DNA from: CBDCFV01 sp963664625
GTDB taxonomy: Bacteria > Chloroflexota > Dehalococcoidia > Lucifugimonadales > UBA3495
Length of the DNA stretch: 64,000 nucleotides
NCBI GenBank assembly: GCA_963664625.1
Contig: OY761541.1
Coordinates: forward strand, 1,674,001-1,738,000
Reading direction: 5' to 3'
Shown: positions 1 through 8,306 of the stretch, in pieces
Position numbering within the stretch: position 1 is the first letter of the stretch
How the letters are laid out: every line of letters starts with the position of its first letter
Translations under genes and position numbers: made by a program
Notes under the pieces: model-generated
The model's database searches: none
What the model saw: the letters and a program-made list of their open reading frames with translations, nothing else
What the model was told of the DNA's origin: nothing

Positions 1-260
1 CGCCCCCGACCCATGAAAAAGCAGCGGCCAATTGTGACCGCCGCACCAACCAGACTTGCCCTTTCAAACTACCGCAAACCCTGTCGCGACCCCTAACCTC
101 ACTCATCACAACGCCCAACCTGATTCGTCACATTACCCAACCTGACTCATTACAGCACCTAATCCGTCATTCCCAGCCCCAACCCGTCATTCCCGCGCAG
201 GCGGGAATCCATACCCCGGCTCCCAAGGCGCACCGACCCCAACGAGAAGCCGTTCTAAAA
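1..260. other. Intergenic region with degenerate short repeats
   Basis: No gene is seen here. Positions about 115-200 hold four loosely repeated units of the kind ccaac-ctg-t-cgtca. The stretch 185-210 is a REP-like palindrome, a cgtcattcccgc left half and a gcgggaatcc right half. The same palindrome type recurs near 48286, 52150 and 59133. It lies directly downstream of the minus-strand kinase gene, where such elements often sit. Confidence 0.6.
185..210. repeat. REP-like palindrome, copy 1
   Basis: Arms ttcccgc and gcgggaa around a short loop form a hairpin 3' of the kinase gene. Variants occur at 48286-48311, 52145-52210 and 59133-59159, so it belongs to a dispersed family in this genome. 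Confidence 0.7.
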
Positions 261-3122
261 TCACCGGGTCTTTTTCGGTAACTCGCTCTCAACGAAGCTG
301 TCGAAAATCTGTTTGCGAATATTGAGAAAAGACATGAGACGTTCATCGCAAATCCCTATGCGCACAATGTAACCATAGGGTCTCTTGGGGAAATGGCGAG
401 ACCGGAAAATCATGTCTTCCATGTCCATGACACACGAGTCCTTGTCCTGTTGCCAACGCCAAGGGAATAAGACTCTGAATTGACCACCTCTCGGGCGATT
501 TTCCGTCGCGGACAAGTCGAAAAATTCGTATGACGTGGAATACTTCTTTATCACCGAAGCTATATGCTCTTCGGCAAACCGGGATGGACTCAATTCTTCT
601 GAATAGCCCTCCACGAAGACCTGCACCAAAACTCCGCCATCCGGCGATTGTACCTTCATTTCTCGATTTGACTGCTTGGCTGTCCACCCTTCCGGTGCGG
701 TTATGGTGTAGCCCCAGTTTTCGTTACGATCACTATAAGCCTTCAACTGAACCGGCGTCGGTGTTGGCGTCGGCATGGGCCTCGGAGTATGCGTGGGCGT
801 CGGCCTTAGCGTAGGGATAGACCACGGAGTTGGCGTTGGCGCCGCTGTAGGTGTTGGGGTTGGTGTAGGTGTATGAGCCGGCGTGGGCGCTGGGGTATCA
901 GTTGGCGTTGGTAATGGCGTAGGGGTGGGCGCCGGCGTGGGAGTAGGCGTGGGTACCGGCGTAGGGGTGGGCGCCGGCGTGGGAGTAGGCGTGGGTACCG
1001 GCGTAGGGGTGGGCGCCGGCGTGGGAGTAGGTGTCGGCGTCGGTATAGGCGTAGGGGCAGCAGGATAGGTGAATGTTATATATTCCGACGGTTCCGAGGA
1101 TGCCGAATCACACAACGCATAAACCCGGTTCTGGAAGGTTCGCCCGTCGACGTTGCTGGAAGAGGGACCAACGAACTGAGAGGTTTCTGCCGCGCTCAGG
1201 GCGTTCCGGCTGGACCAGGCAGTGTAGGTTCCGTCGGCGGCCATTTCCCGCGACTCTGTTTGGTATCCGGTGACGGTCAAGTCGCTGCTGGCCGGAGCGT
1301 CCCAATAATAGGTCAGCGACCTATCGTCGGAATTGAAGTCGCGGTAGCGTAAGTTAGTCGGCTGCCCACACACCGGATCGGGCGGCGGCGGAAGCGCCGC
1401 CACCCCAGATACTGGGGTAGCGCTTGGGAGGCTGGGGGTAGCACTGACCGGGGTTGACCCGACAGCGCCACTGATGGTCGGCGGCGGGTTGGCTGACCTT
1501 TGTGAAGGGCCTTCGCTTGCTTGTTCTTGTCCCGAGCGCCAGTCGTTCCATGCGGGGATCAACACATTCTGGGCTAACGCCATTGTCAAGTTAAGGGAGA
1601 CCCACGCACCACATAGCGCCGCAACCCAAATTATCGCTCTGCGCGATATGCTGGCGTTTCTCGACAGGGCCCACAGCAATACCACTCCCGCTATGGGAGA
1701 CAACAGCCACCAAGGCCCGGCAGTCCCGCCTATCATGTAAATGATGTGGTGAGTAACGAAACTCGCTGCCAGCAACCCCGCAACCCCGATGGCGCCTCCA
1801 CGCGTTGTCAACCCTTGCCGCGAGTGCAGGAAGATTGCCACCAATGCCACCAAGGGAGACACCGCTCCGGTTAGTATTATGTGCCGCACCGTGAGCCGAC
1901 CGATGAACGATCCGATAATGGGTGTTGGCTGGGGTCGTGGCGGCCGCGCCGGTTGTGGCGGCGGTGGTGCCGGTTGCTGGGGTCGTGGCGGCGGCGGCGC
2001 CGGTTGCTGGGGTCGTGGCGGCGGCGGCGCCGGTTGCTGGGGTCGTGGCGGCGGCGGCGCCGGTTGCTGGGGTCGTGGCGGCGGCGGCGCCGGTTGCTGG
2101 GGTCGTGGCGGCGGCGGCGCCGGTTGCTGGGGTCGTGGCGGCGGCGGTTGCTGCTGCTGCGGCGCTTGGGGCGGCGGTGTTACTACGGCCGGCATTTCCA
2201 GCAGGGCTTCCACCCACTCTTCGGGCGCGGGCCGGGGCTGGCCTTCGTGGGTCTTGTCGAAACAACGCAGGAACAGCTCCTTCTGCTTGTCGGTCAGCGT
2301 GTCCCAGACTTCATTGTATCGGTCGGGACCGGTGACCCTCCCTCCGCTGGCCGGCGGAAACAGCCAAGCGCTGATCCGGTCGCCGGGCTGCGTATAGTTG
2401 GGCTGGTTGGTAACGGTATAGGGATGATATCCGGTGAGCAGGTGGAAGATAACGACGGCCAGACCGAAGAGGTCCTGGTTTTGGGTCCGGTTGGCGTAGT
2501 CGCCTTGGACTTCCGGGGCTTGGAACTCGGGGCGGCCCATGTGGTTGGAGAAGATCCTGCCGGAGGCCGAGTCGGTGAACCCATAGGAGTCGCAGTCCAC
2601 CATAGCGATGTCGTTTTGCCGGTTCACCTCAACGTTCTTCTCGTTGACGTCGCCGATGACGTAGCCGGCCTCGTGAACTGCCCGGAACCCCAGCGCCAGG
2701 TTGCGCGCCATGCGAACCCGGTCGTCGATGCGCAACTCGCGGCCCTGGGCCACCTGGGTGCTCTGGGCCGCCCGGCGGTTGTAGTACTCCACAATCGGCT
2801 CCCAGGATTCGCCAGGGTCGAGGGTCGGCATGGTGTACCCGACGATAACCCCGTTCTCCGTGACCATATGCTGGGGCCAGGTTATGTGCCAAGTCGCCCC
2901 TAACTCCGGGCGCACCGGGTTGTTGACCAGATGCCGGATCTTCACGTCGGCATCCTGGGGCGTTTTGCCCGGGTGCCAAATTTTCATTACCGAGCCGGGA
3001 TCGCCGTCAACCAGGTGCACCACACCCTCGCCGCCCTCGCCGAGCTTGCGGCCTGGCGCAATGCGGTTGCCCGCCTCGTCCTGGAAGTTCCGTCCGGTAA
3101 GTGGATTCGTAGGTGAAGTCAT
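261..3122 (-). CDS. Membrane-bound Ser/Thr protein kinase-like protein of a TerY-P operon, with FnIII and C-terminal sensor-like domain
   Basis: The protein has 953 residues. Residues about 20-315 form a protein-kinase fold: Gly-rich loop GEGGEGVV near 28, VMK lysine near 47, catalytic loop GDVNEKN (157-163) in place of HRD, and metal-binding VDCD near 175. Next come about 75 residues of PAPPPPRPQQ decapeptide repeats, about four hydrophobic segments (roughly 405-520), a fibronectin-III-like domain (about 585-690), a Pro-Thr repeat linker (about 692-800) and a C-terminal globular domain resembling DUF1795/PsbP. The kinase would face the cytoplasm and the FnIII and C-terminal parts the outside; this topology is inferred. 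It is the last gene of a minus-strand run with PP2C and two vWA genes, the TerY-P triad arrangement. No strong ribosome site precedes the ATG. Confidence 0.85.
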   Translation of the reverse strand: MTSPTNPLTGRNFQDEAGNRIAPGRKLGEGGEGVVHLVDGDPGSVMKIWHPGKTPQDADVKIRHLVNNPVRPELGATWHITWPQHMVTENGVIVGYTMPTLDPGESWEPIVEYYNRRAAQSTQVAQGRELRIDDRVRMARNLALGFRAVHEAGYVIGDVNEKNVEVNRQNDIAMVDCDSYGFTDSASGRIFSNHMGRPEFQAPEVQGDYANRTQNQDLFGLAVVIFHLLTGYHPYTVTNQPNYTQPGDRISAWLFPPASGGRVTGPDRYNEVWDTLTDKQKELFLRCFDKTHEGQPRPAPEEWVEALLEMPAVVTPPPQAPQQQQPPPPRPQQPAPPPPRPQQPAPPPPRPQQPAPPPPRPQQPAPPPPRPQQPAPPPPRPQQPAPPPPQPARPPRPQPTPIIGSFIGRLTVRHIILTGAVSPLVALVAIFLHSRQGLTTRGGAIGVAGLLAASFVTHHIIYMIGGTAGPWWLLSPIAGVVLLWALSRNASISRRAIIWVAALCGAWVSLNLTMALAQNVLIPAWNDWRSGQEQASEGPSQRSANPPPTISGAVGSTPVSATPSLPSATPVSGVAALPPPPDPVCGQPTNLRYRDFNSDDRSLTYYWDAPASSDLTVTGYQTESREMAADGTYTAWSSRNALSAAETSQFVGPSSSNVDGRTFQNRVYALCDSASSEPSEYITFTYPAAPTPIPTPTPTPTPAPTPTPVPTPTPTPAPTPTPVPTPTPTPAPTPTPLPTPTDTPAPTPAHTPTPTPTPTAAPTPTPWSIPTLRPTPTHTPRPMPTPTPTPVQLKAYSDRNENWGYTITAPEGWTAKQSNREMKVQSPDGGVLVQVFVEGYSEELSPSRFAEEHIASVIKKYSTSYEFFDLSATENRPRGGQFRVLFPWRWQQDKDSCVMDMEDMIFRSRHFPKRPYGYIVRIGICDERLMSFLNIRKQIFDSFVESELPKKTR
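919..1044. repeat. 42-bp in-frame tandem repeat coding a Pro-Thr linker
   Basis: Two exact 42-bp units (919-960, 961-1002) and a diverged third (1003-1044) lie inside the kinase gene. They encode a 14-residue PTP-rich unit on the minus strand. The unit length is a multiple of three, so copy-number change alters linker length without shifting frame. Confidence 0.85.
1951..2150. repeat. 30-bp in-frame tandem repeat coding PAPPPPRPQQ
   Basis: Five exact 30-bp units run from 1981 to 2130, with a slightly diverged unit at 1951-1980 and a partial unit after 2131. On the minus strand they encode the decapeptide PAPPPPRPQQ between the kinase domain and the membrane segments. The near-perfect identity suggests recent slippage or recombination. 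Confidence 0.9.
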
Positions 3123-3251
3123 GTTAGGTTGCGTTTGACGCGCTGGTCGCTGGTGTTATAGATAGTTAGCAGTCAGTTCAGGAGATCAGGTTGCCGTAAG
3201 CCCGGGCCGTCACCGTCCTGGGGCCTTTGCCCCTTACCCTCAACACTCCGG

Positions 3252-3452
3252 CTAGAACCACAGTTTCTGACCAACCACGTATTCCTGCTGAAATTGGGCA
3301 TCGCTCTTGGTGAGGTAGCGGACGCCTTCAATCACCCCAATGATGACGGAGGCGACGATTGCAACGAAGCCAACGACGAAGAATATGAGAAAGTACAAGA
3401 ATATGATGGCCGCCACAACGGCCAAGGCCAGAACTATGCTCAGTATCATCAC
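3252..3452 (-). CDS. Small two-helix membrane protein in the TerY-P operon
   Basis: This is a 66-residue protein. About 45 N-terminal residues are strongly hydrophobic and fit two transmembrane helices; a short polar tail ends in VVGQKLWF. It lies between the second vWA gene and the kinase gene on the same strand. I do not recognise a family. Position suggests a membrane partner of the kinase, which is inference only. Confidence 0.6.
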   Translation of the reverse strand: MMILSIVLALAVVAAIIFLYFLIFFVVGFVAIVASVIIGVIEGVRYLTKSDAQFQQEYVVGQKLWF

Positions 3453-3467
3453 TATACACCCCAGCGA

Positions 3468-3677
3468 TCACCCGTCGTCATCGTCATCATACCGTCGCCG
3501 GCGCCACCGCTGCCGCCATCGCCGCTCTTCTTCCTCCTCCTCCATGAGATTAGACCCTATCCGGGTCAACCGGAATATGTACCGGATCAGCCGCCAATGC
3601 CATAGCAGCAACCGGCCAGGGGCGATTACCTCGGCCGTGGTTCTACTTTTCGGGCCTGGTGAGAACATTGCCAACAT
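3468..3677 (-). CDS. Possible small polyampholyte protein
   Basis: This 69-codon open frame sits on the operon strand and ends 15 bases before the 66-residue membrane protein gene. The C-terminal third is a block of six Glu, then Arg/Trp-rich residues, then five Asp. An internal ATG would give just this charged peptide of about 25 residues. No homologue is recognised, and the simple composition means it could be non-coding. Confidence 0.3.
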   Translation of the reverse strand: MLAMFSPGPKSRTTAEVIAPGRLLLWHWRLIRYIFRLTRIGSNLMEEEEEERRWRQRWRRRRYDDDDDG

Positions 3678-3693
3678 TGCTGATCCGGTTGCC

Positions 3694-4389
3694 TTAGAAA
3701 TCCAGGTAATCGGGCTGGGGCAGGCGGATGCTGTCGCCGGGCTGGGACTGGGACACGGCGGTCACCGACCGGGAGAGCCACTGGATAGAGCCGTCCAACT
3801 GCTCCATGTTGGTCAACTCAACGGGCTGACGCGGGGCCAGCTTGGCCAGCGCCGACATATCGGCCGGCAGGTCCGGCGAGCCTATGCCGAAACAGAAGAA
3901 GGCGACGCTGCGGTTCTGCTCCATCTCGGCTAGGCGGGCGGCCGCTTGGCCTAAATCGGCATCATTATCGTGTTCCGGGTAGCCGTCGGTGAGGAAATAG
4001 ACCAGGCTGCGGTAGTAAGCGATGCCGCCGTCCCGGTAGCTCTGCTTGCGGGCTTCGGTGAGGTCCAGCGCCAGGTTGACGGCTTTGGAGTAGTTCGTCC
4101 CGCCATTGACGGCCAGGGTAGGCGGTTCGAAGTCCGTGCCGTTGATGAAGTCCTGCACCACCCGGGCTTCGTGGTCGAACTCAATGACAGCCACGTCGGC
4201 CCGCAGTGCTGTTACGGAGTCTTCCCGGATGATGTCGCGGAACTTGGCCAAGGCTTGGTTAACGGTCTGAATTTTGAGGCCGCCCATGGAGCCGGAGACA
4301 TCCAGAATCAGAATTATGGAACACCTCGCTTCCGGGTTGTCGGCGAATTCGGCCTGGTCATACACGCCTACCGTGTCCTGGATGCTCAT
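3694..4389 (-). CDS. TerY-like von Willebrand factor A protein, short copy
   Basis: The protein has 231 residues and a complete vWA domain. The MIDAS motif DVSGS lies near residue 30, and conserved vWA Thr and Asp positions follow in GGTNYS and FLTDG. A TerY-type tail ends in a Ser/Gln/Pro-rich segment. TerY-like proteins are cytoplasmic metal-binding scaffolds whose phosphorylation by the partner kinase and reversal by PP2C is proposed for the TerY-P triad. A good Shine-Dalgarno (aggagg, about 6 nt spacing) supports the start. The middle of the gene is almost identical to the neighbouring copy at 4488-5378, which indicates recent duplication or gene conversion. Confidence 0.9.
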   Translation of the reverse strand: MSIQDTVGVYDQAEFADNPEARCSIILILDVSGSMGGLKIQTVNQALAKFRDIIREDSVTALRADVAVIEFDHEARVVQDFINGTDFEPPTLAVNGGTNYSKAVNLALDLTEARKQSYRDGGIAYYRSLVYFLTDGYPEHDNDADLGQAAARLAEMEQNRSVAFFCFGIGSPDLPADMSALAKLAPRQPVELTNMEQLDGSIQWLSRSVTAVSQSQPGDSIRLPQPDYLDF

Positions 4390-4487
4390 TGCTGGTCCTC
4401 CTTGTGAACTTTGAATGCTTGAGGTGGCAACTGCGCTGATGACGTAGTTATGTGTATCATACTGGACGCGCTTGCCAGGCCATTACT

Positions 4488-5378
4488 CTAGAAATTCAGG
4501 TAATCGGGCTGGGGCAGGCGGATGCTGTCGCCGGGCTGGGACTGGGATACGGCGGCCACCGACCGGGAAAGCCACTGGATGGAGCCGTCCAACTGCTCCA
4601 TGTTGTGCAGTTCCACCGGCGGGCGGGGCGCCAGCTTGGAGAGCTCATCCAAAGAGGTTCGCATGACTCCTGCTCTGACGCTCAGTTCGATGAGCTCCGG
4701 TACGCTAATGCCGGCCACTTCGGCGACCCTGCTTAAATAGATACCGGCTAGACCTTCGCTGCCGTCGCCGAAGGCGCCTGCCGCGACGAGTTCTGATTGG
4801 CTGGAGCCGACGACGCTGATGAACTTTCCAGTATCATCAATCAAGAAATCAGGGATGCCATCGCCGTCTCCGATAATGAAAGAGAAGAAAGCAACACCAC
4901 GATTCTCCTCCACTTGGGCTAGGCGTCGAGCTGCTTGGCTTAAATCTGCGGGATTATCGTGCGATGGGATGCCGTCGGTGAGGAAATAGGCCAGGCTGCG
5001 GTAGTAAGCGATGCCGCCGTCCCGGTAGCTCTGCTTGCGGGCTTCGGTGAGGTCCAGCGCCAGGTTGACGGCTTTGGAGTAGTTCGTCCCGCCATTGACG
5101 GCCAGGGTAGGCGGTTCGAAGTCTGTGCCGTTGATGAAGTCCTGCACCACCCGGGCTTCGTGGTCGAACTCAATGACGGCCACGTCGGCCCGTAGCGCGG
5201 TTACGGAGTCTTCCCGGATGATGTCGCGGAACTTGACCAAGGCCCGGTTCACAGTGTCAATCTTGACGCCCTGCATAGATTCGGAGACGTCCAGAATCAG
5301 GACGATGGAACATCGCGCCTCCGGGTTGTCGGCGAATTCCGATTGGTCATACACGCGTACCGTGTCTTGGATGCTCAT
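4488..5378 (-). CDS. TerY-like von Willebrand factor A protein, long copy
   Basis: The protein has 296 residues with a vWA domain and MIDAS motif DVSES. It overlaps the PP2C stop codon by four bases (ATGA), so the two are translationally coupled. Compared with the 231-residue copy it carries an insertion of about 65 residues after the FIIGDGDG segment, before the shared KLAPR-PVEL tail. About 78 central residues are identical to the other copy. Cytoplasmic location and a role as a phospho-regulated scaffold are inferred from the TerY-P family. Confidence 0.9.
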   Translation of the reverse strand: MSIQDTVRVYDQSEFADNPEARCSIVLILDVSESMQGVKIDTVNRALVKFRDIIREDSVTALRADVAVIEFDHEARVVQDFINGTDFEPPTLAVNGGTNYSKAVNLALDLTEARKQSYRDGGIAYYRSLAYFLTDGIPSHDNPADLSQAARRLAQVEENRGVAFFSFIIGDGDGIPDFLIDDTGKFISVVGSSQSELVAAGAFGDGSEGLAGIYLSRVAEVAGISVPELIELSVRAGVMRTSLDELSKLAPRPPVELHNMEQLDGSIQWLSRSVAAVSQSQPGDSIRLPQPDYLNF

Positions 5379-6190
5379 TGCTGGTCCTCTTTTGCATTTT
5401 GGCTGTTGCGGACGGCAATGGCGATGGTGACGTCGTCGCTGGTACGGGATTGTACGCGCTCGCTGCTAATGAAGGAGTGAAGCCGCTCCGAAACGGCGTC
5501 TGGTTCGTCGGTATGGGCCAAGTCGTTCAACATTGGGTTCCAGAAGCCCCTAAACGCCTCACGTTCCGGCATCTTGAGGGCCAGGTTCTGCAGCCCATCG
5601 GTTATCAGCGCCAAGGTGTCGTAATCGGAGCCCGAAGCGTGGCCCACGTCGGCTATCTTGTGAGGGCGGGTGCGTGACGTAATGAAGGTCGTCTCATTGG
5701 CGTACTCGCCAGTGTGGGCCGCGCAAAGGGTTTTGGCCGCGCCACCGTCCAGGTCAAAGGCGACGGCTGCCCCGTCACCAACCTGCGCCGCCGTCAACAG
5801 TTGGCCGCTGGCAACCGCCACGATGAGAGTGGATGCCAGCTCTTGAGGAGGAATGCCCTGCTGCTGGGCGTAGCGCACCACCTCGTTCTTGGCCTGCTTG
5901 ATTGCGTTGCGAACCAGCAGCGCAGCCGCATACTCGCCAAAAACCGCCGCCGGCCGTTTGTTGATGCCGTCAACAATCGCCGCCACGGCGGCAATGACGG
6001 CGATATTGGACCCCTCATGGGAGCGTGGAGCTGAGCCGGCCCCGTCGGCGACGGCGACGACCGCAACCTGGCCGAGGCCAACTTCAACCAACTGGTAGGC
6101 TACAGCGTCCTGGTTGGGGATGTTGTTTCTGGAATGGGAGGACCCGGCAGCAGTGGCTGCTGCGACGCGCCAACGATGCTTGTCGGACAT
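5375..6190 (-). CDS. PP2C-family protein phosphatase of the TerY-P operon
   Basis: The protein has 271 residues and fits the PP2C fold used in TerY-P triads. The N-terminal NQDA element and the VAVADGAGSAP motif provide metal-binding Asp residues, and the C-terminal TSDDVTIAI element supplies the last one. Metal-dependent PP2C enzymes remove phosphate from Ser/Thr; the likely targets are the kinase and vWA proteins encoded downstream. It is the first gene of the operon. An aaaggagg site and a TATAAT element lie just upstream. Confidence 0.9.
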   Translation of the reverse strand: MSDKHRWRVAAATAAGSSHSRNNIPNQDAVAYQLVEVGLGQVAVVAVADGAGSAPRSHEGSNIAVIAAVAAIVDGINKRPAAVFGEYAAALLVRNAIKQAKNEVVRYAQQQGIPPQELASTLIVAVASGQLLTAAQVGDGAAVAFDLDGGAAKTLCAAHTGEYANETTFITSRTRPHKIADVGHASGSDYDTLALITDGLQNLALKMPEREAFRGFWNPMLNDLAHTDEPDAVSERLHSFISSERVQSRTSDDVTIAIAVRNSQNAKEDQQ

Positions 6191-6219
6191 CTCGCCTCCT
6201 TTGCTGCATCCCGAATACT

Positions 6220-6272
6220 ATTATACTGCTTCCTGGATACTATTGTACTGTTTCCTGGATACTATGGGTCAA
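6220..6272 (-). promoter_or_regulatory. Candidate promoter of the TerY-P operon
   Basis: On the minus strand a perfect TATAAT lies at 6225-6220, about 30 nt upstream of the PP2C ATG. A second TACAAT (6247-6242) has TTGACC (6272-6267) at 19-bp spacing. Both -10 boxes fall in two copies of a 22-bp direct repeat (6215-6236, 6237-6258), so the promoter itself looks duplicated. Confidence 0.5.
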
Positions 6273-6563
6273 CTGCGATTATAACCAATCATATCAAGCC
6301 CGGAATGGGAACGGAACGACGGGGACACCCGTAAGTTTACACCAGGCCCGCCTATCCGGTAAAAACTCGCCCGCTCTCCAAGGCTTCATTCACCGCGACC
6401 CAAAATCATTCCAATCATCAAAATCCCATAAATCACAGTTCAGACACCCCACCACTGACACCTTCCCGACGACACACCGTATTGCAGCTCAGAGAGGGCG
6501 GAAATCATAAGCGGCGGCCCACCCCGGACCGCCGCCGCATCTGACTAACCCTGTCAGCGAGAA
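6273..6563. other. Intergenic region with terminator hairpin
   Basis: The 372-base gap between the PP2C start and the substrate-binding protein gene holds no convincing gene. It carries the operon promoter at its left end and a GC-rich hairpin at 6511-6535; the rest shows nothing recognisable. Confidence 0.5.
6511..6535 (-). terminator. Candidate terminator of the substrate-binding protein gene
   Basis: Arms gcggcgg (6511-6517) and ccgccgc (6529-6535) form a 7-bp GC stem. On the minus strand it is followed by ttatgattt. It lies about 30 bases after the stop codon at 6564. Confidence 0.5.
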
Positions 6564-8051
6564 CTAAGGCAACTCGAACCTGCCGGTGGAGCTTATTTCC
6601 CCGTCCTTGATCTGCCAGATTTCGATGGTGCCGAACACGTCGCCGTTGTCATCGAACTCTATGTCTCCGCCGGCGCCGTTGTAGTTGATGTCCTTGCCGT
6701 CGGCGATGAGGTCCAGGGCCTTTTCAATTTCATCCCTGCCGGGGCCTACGACCTCGCCGGGAGCGTTGGCCACAAACCGGAGAGAGTCGCGAATAGCGGC
6801 TGAGTCGGTGGTGCTGCCCGCCTTGGCCGCCGCCAAGGCAATCAACACCGTCGCGTCATAGTGCTCGGCCATAAAGGGATGGGACGGCGGGAAGCCGTAA
6901 CTTTCGGTGTAGGAAGTCTCGAAAGCATCCTTCGCCGGCGACCCCGGGCTTCCTTGGGCGGTGCCCAGCGAACCGTCCAGCGCCTCCCAAGCATTAATGC
7001 CTTCGATCCACTCGGCCCCCTTGGTCCCGTCGGCGAACAGGAACTTGTCGGCGTAGCCGCCCTCCAACGCCTCCCTAACGTAGACCGAGGCTTGACCGGT
7101 GTAACTCAAGGCCGCCAGCACATCCGGGTCTCCATCGGTGGCCTTGTCCAGCTCGGAACGGTAAGTCGGTTGCACGTCCTCGTGGGGCACCTTCGCCGTC
7201 ACCGTTCCGCCCAACTCGGTGAAACTCTCCTCGAACTGGTTGGCCAGGCCCTCCCCGTAGGCATTGTTGATGTACATGATGCCCACGTTCTTGTATCCCT
7301 GCTCATCGGCCAACCGCGCCAGGACTACTCCCTGCGAAGCGTCCGACGGCGTGGTGCGGAACAGAAAGTCGTTGTCCTCCAGCACCGAGATGCTGGGCGC
7401 GGTGGAAGCCCCGGAAATCATCAGCGTCTCTTGGGGCACGGTCACCGACTGGGCGACGGCAATGGTGACGCCGCTGGACAACGCGCCCACGATGCCCACA
7501 ACGTTTTCCACGTCCACCAGAGCCTTTGCCCCGTCCACACCCTGCACCGGGTTCACTGCGGTATCGCGGCTGATGATGACCATCGACGCCCCGCCGACGC
7601 CGCCGGCCCGGTTCACGTGATCGGCGGCAAGCTCAACGGAGTTGCGGAGCGGCGGCCCGAACTCGGACAGCGATCCGGTGAAAACGTTCAGGTTGCCTAC
7701 TATCAGCGGGTCGAGCGCTTCCATCGGCACTTCCACCGGGACTTCAACAGTCACCGGAACGTTCCGGGTAACCTCTTTCTCCACTTCAACCTGGACCGTT
7801 ACGGGGACTTCCCTGGTAATCTCTTTTTCCACCTGCACAGTCACCGGAACGTCCCGCATGACCTCTTTCTCGACTTCCACGGTCACCGGTACTTCCTGGA
7901 CCACCGGTTTTTCAACCACCACCTCTTTCGGCACTTCAACCGTTACCGGCACTTCCCGGATCTGCGGCTCCCCCGCGCAGGCTGCTGCCATCAACACCAT
8001 AACCCCAACCAAAGCCGCCACAACCCAATAATACTTTCGACCAGCGAACAT
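6564..8051 (-). CDS. ABC transporter substrate-binding lipoprotein, branched-chain amino acid/amide type
   Basis: The protein has 495 residues. A signal peptide ends in the lipobox AAAC with Cys25, so the mature protein should be lipid-anchored outside the membrane. Residues about 33-108 are a repetitive VPVTVEV-KEV linker, as in many Chloroflexota binding proteins. Residues about 113-495 match the type 1 periplasmic-binding fold of the LivK/amide family, which binds branched-chain amino acids, amides or related small molecules. No permease or ATPase gene is adjacent, so its ligand and partners are unknown. An aggagggg site just before the ATG supports the start. Confidence 0.9.
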   Translation of the reverse strand: MFAGRKYYWVVAALVGVMVLMAAACAGEPQIREVPVTVEVPKEVVVEKPVVQEVPVTVEVEKEVMRDVPVTVQVEKEITREVPVTVQVEVEKEVTRNVPVTVEVPVEVPMEALDPLIVGNLNVFTGSLSEFGPPLRNSVELAADHVNRAGGVGGASMVIISRDTAVNPVQGVDGAKALVDVENVVGIVGALSSGVTIAVAQSVTVPQETLMISGASTAPSISVLEDNDFLFRTTPSDASQGVVLARLADEQGYKNVGIMYINNAYGEGLANQFEESFTELGGTVTAKVPHEDVQPTYRSELDKATDGDPDVLAALSYTGQASVYVREALEGGYADKFLFADGTKGAEWIEGINAWEALDGSLGTAQGSPGSPAKDAFETSYTESYGFPPSHPFMAEHYDATVLIALAAAKAGSTTDSAAIRDSLRFVANAPGEVVGPGRDEIEKALDLIADGKDINYNGAGGDIEFDDNGDVFGTIEIWQIKDGEISSTGRFELP

Positions 8052-8112
8052 CTTCCCCTCCTGGCGCCGCTATTTCCAAACCAACAGGACGCCGATAAAT
8101 ACTTCACTGAAA

Positions 8113-8121
8113 ATTATATCA
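8113..8121 (-). promoter_or_regulatory. Extended -10 promoter of the substrate-binding protein gene
   Basis: On the minus strand TGATATAAT combines a perfect TATAAT with an upstream TG, an extended -10 element. Transcription would begin near 8106, giving a leader of about 55 nt. No -35 box is evident. Confidence 0.5.
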
Positions 8122-8306
8122 CCATGACCAAGGCGTCTTCTCCTCTCCATGTGAATTCAGTGATAGCAATGTAATCATGGTATTAGATGCCCTGCTTCAC
8201 TTGGCCACTCTGGCCGGGATAGACGAGACGTTGACCCGGTTTGGAGTGTGGGTATTGTTTGTTAATATACAGTTGACTCCAGAGCAAATCATGAGGAATT
8301 TCCCCA

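Noticed and set aside
919..2150. CRISPR array
   Set aside because: The 30- and 42-bp repeats are contiguous with no spacers and encode in-frame peptide repeats.
1591..2265. Long minus-strand frame and several plus-strand frames of Ala/Thr or Gly/Trp/Arg repeats
   Set aside because: They are other readings of the 30-bp repeat in the kinase gene. Repeat DNA of period 30 keeps all six frames open.
261..6190. Tellurite resistance locus
   Set aside because: Only the TerY-P triad is present. No TerB, TerC, TerD or TerZ genes are seen, so the name of the family is not evidence of tellurite resistance here.
8222..8275. Promoter for the ABC ATPase copy 1
   Set aside because: TAATAT with TTTGGA at 17 bp was considered but both boxes match weakly (4/6 and 3/6), so it was not listed.
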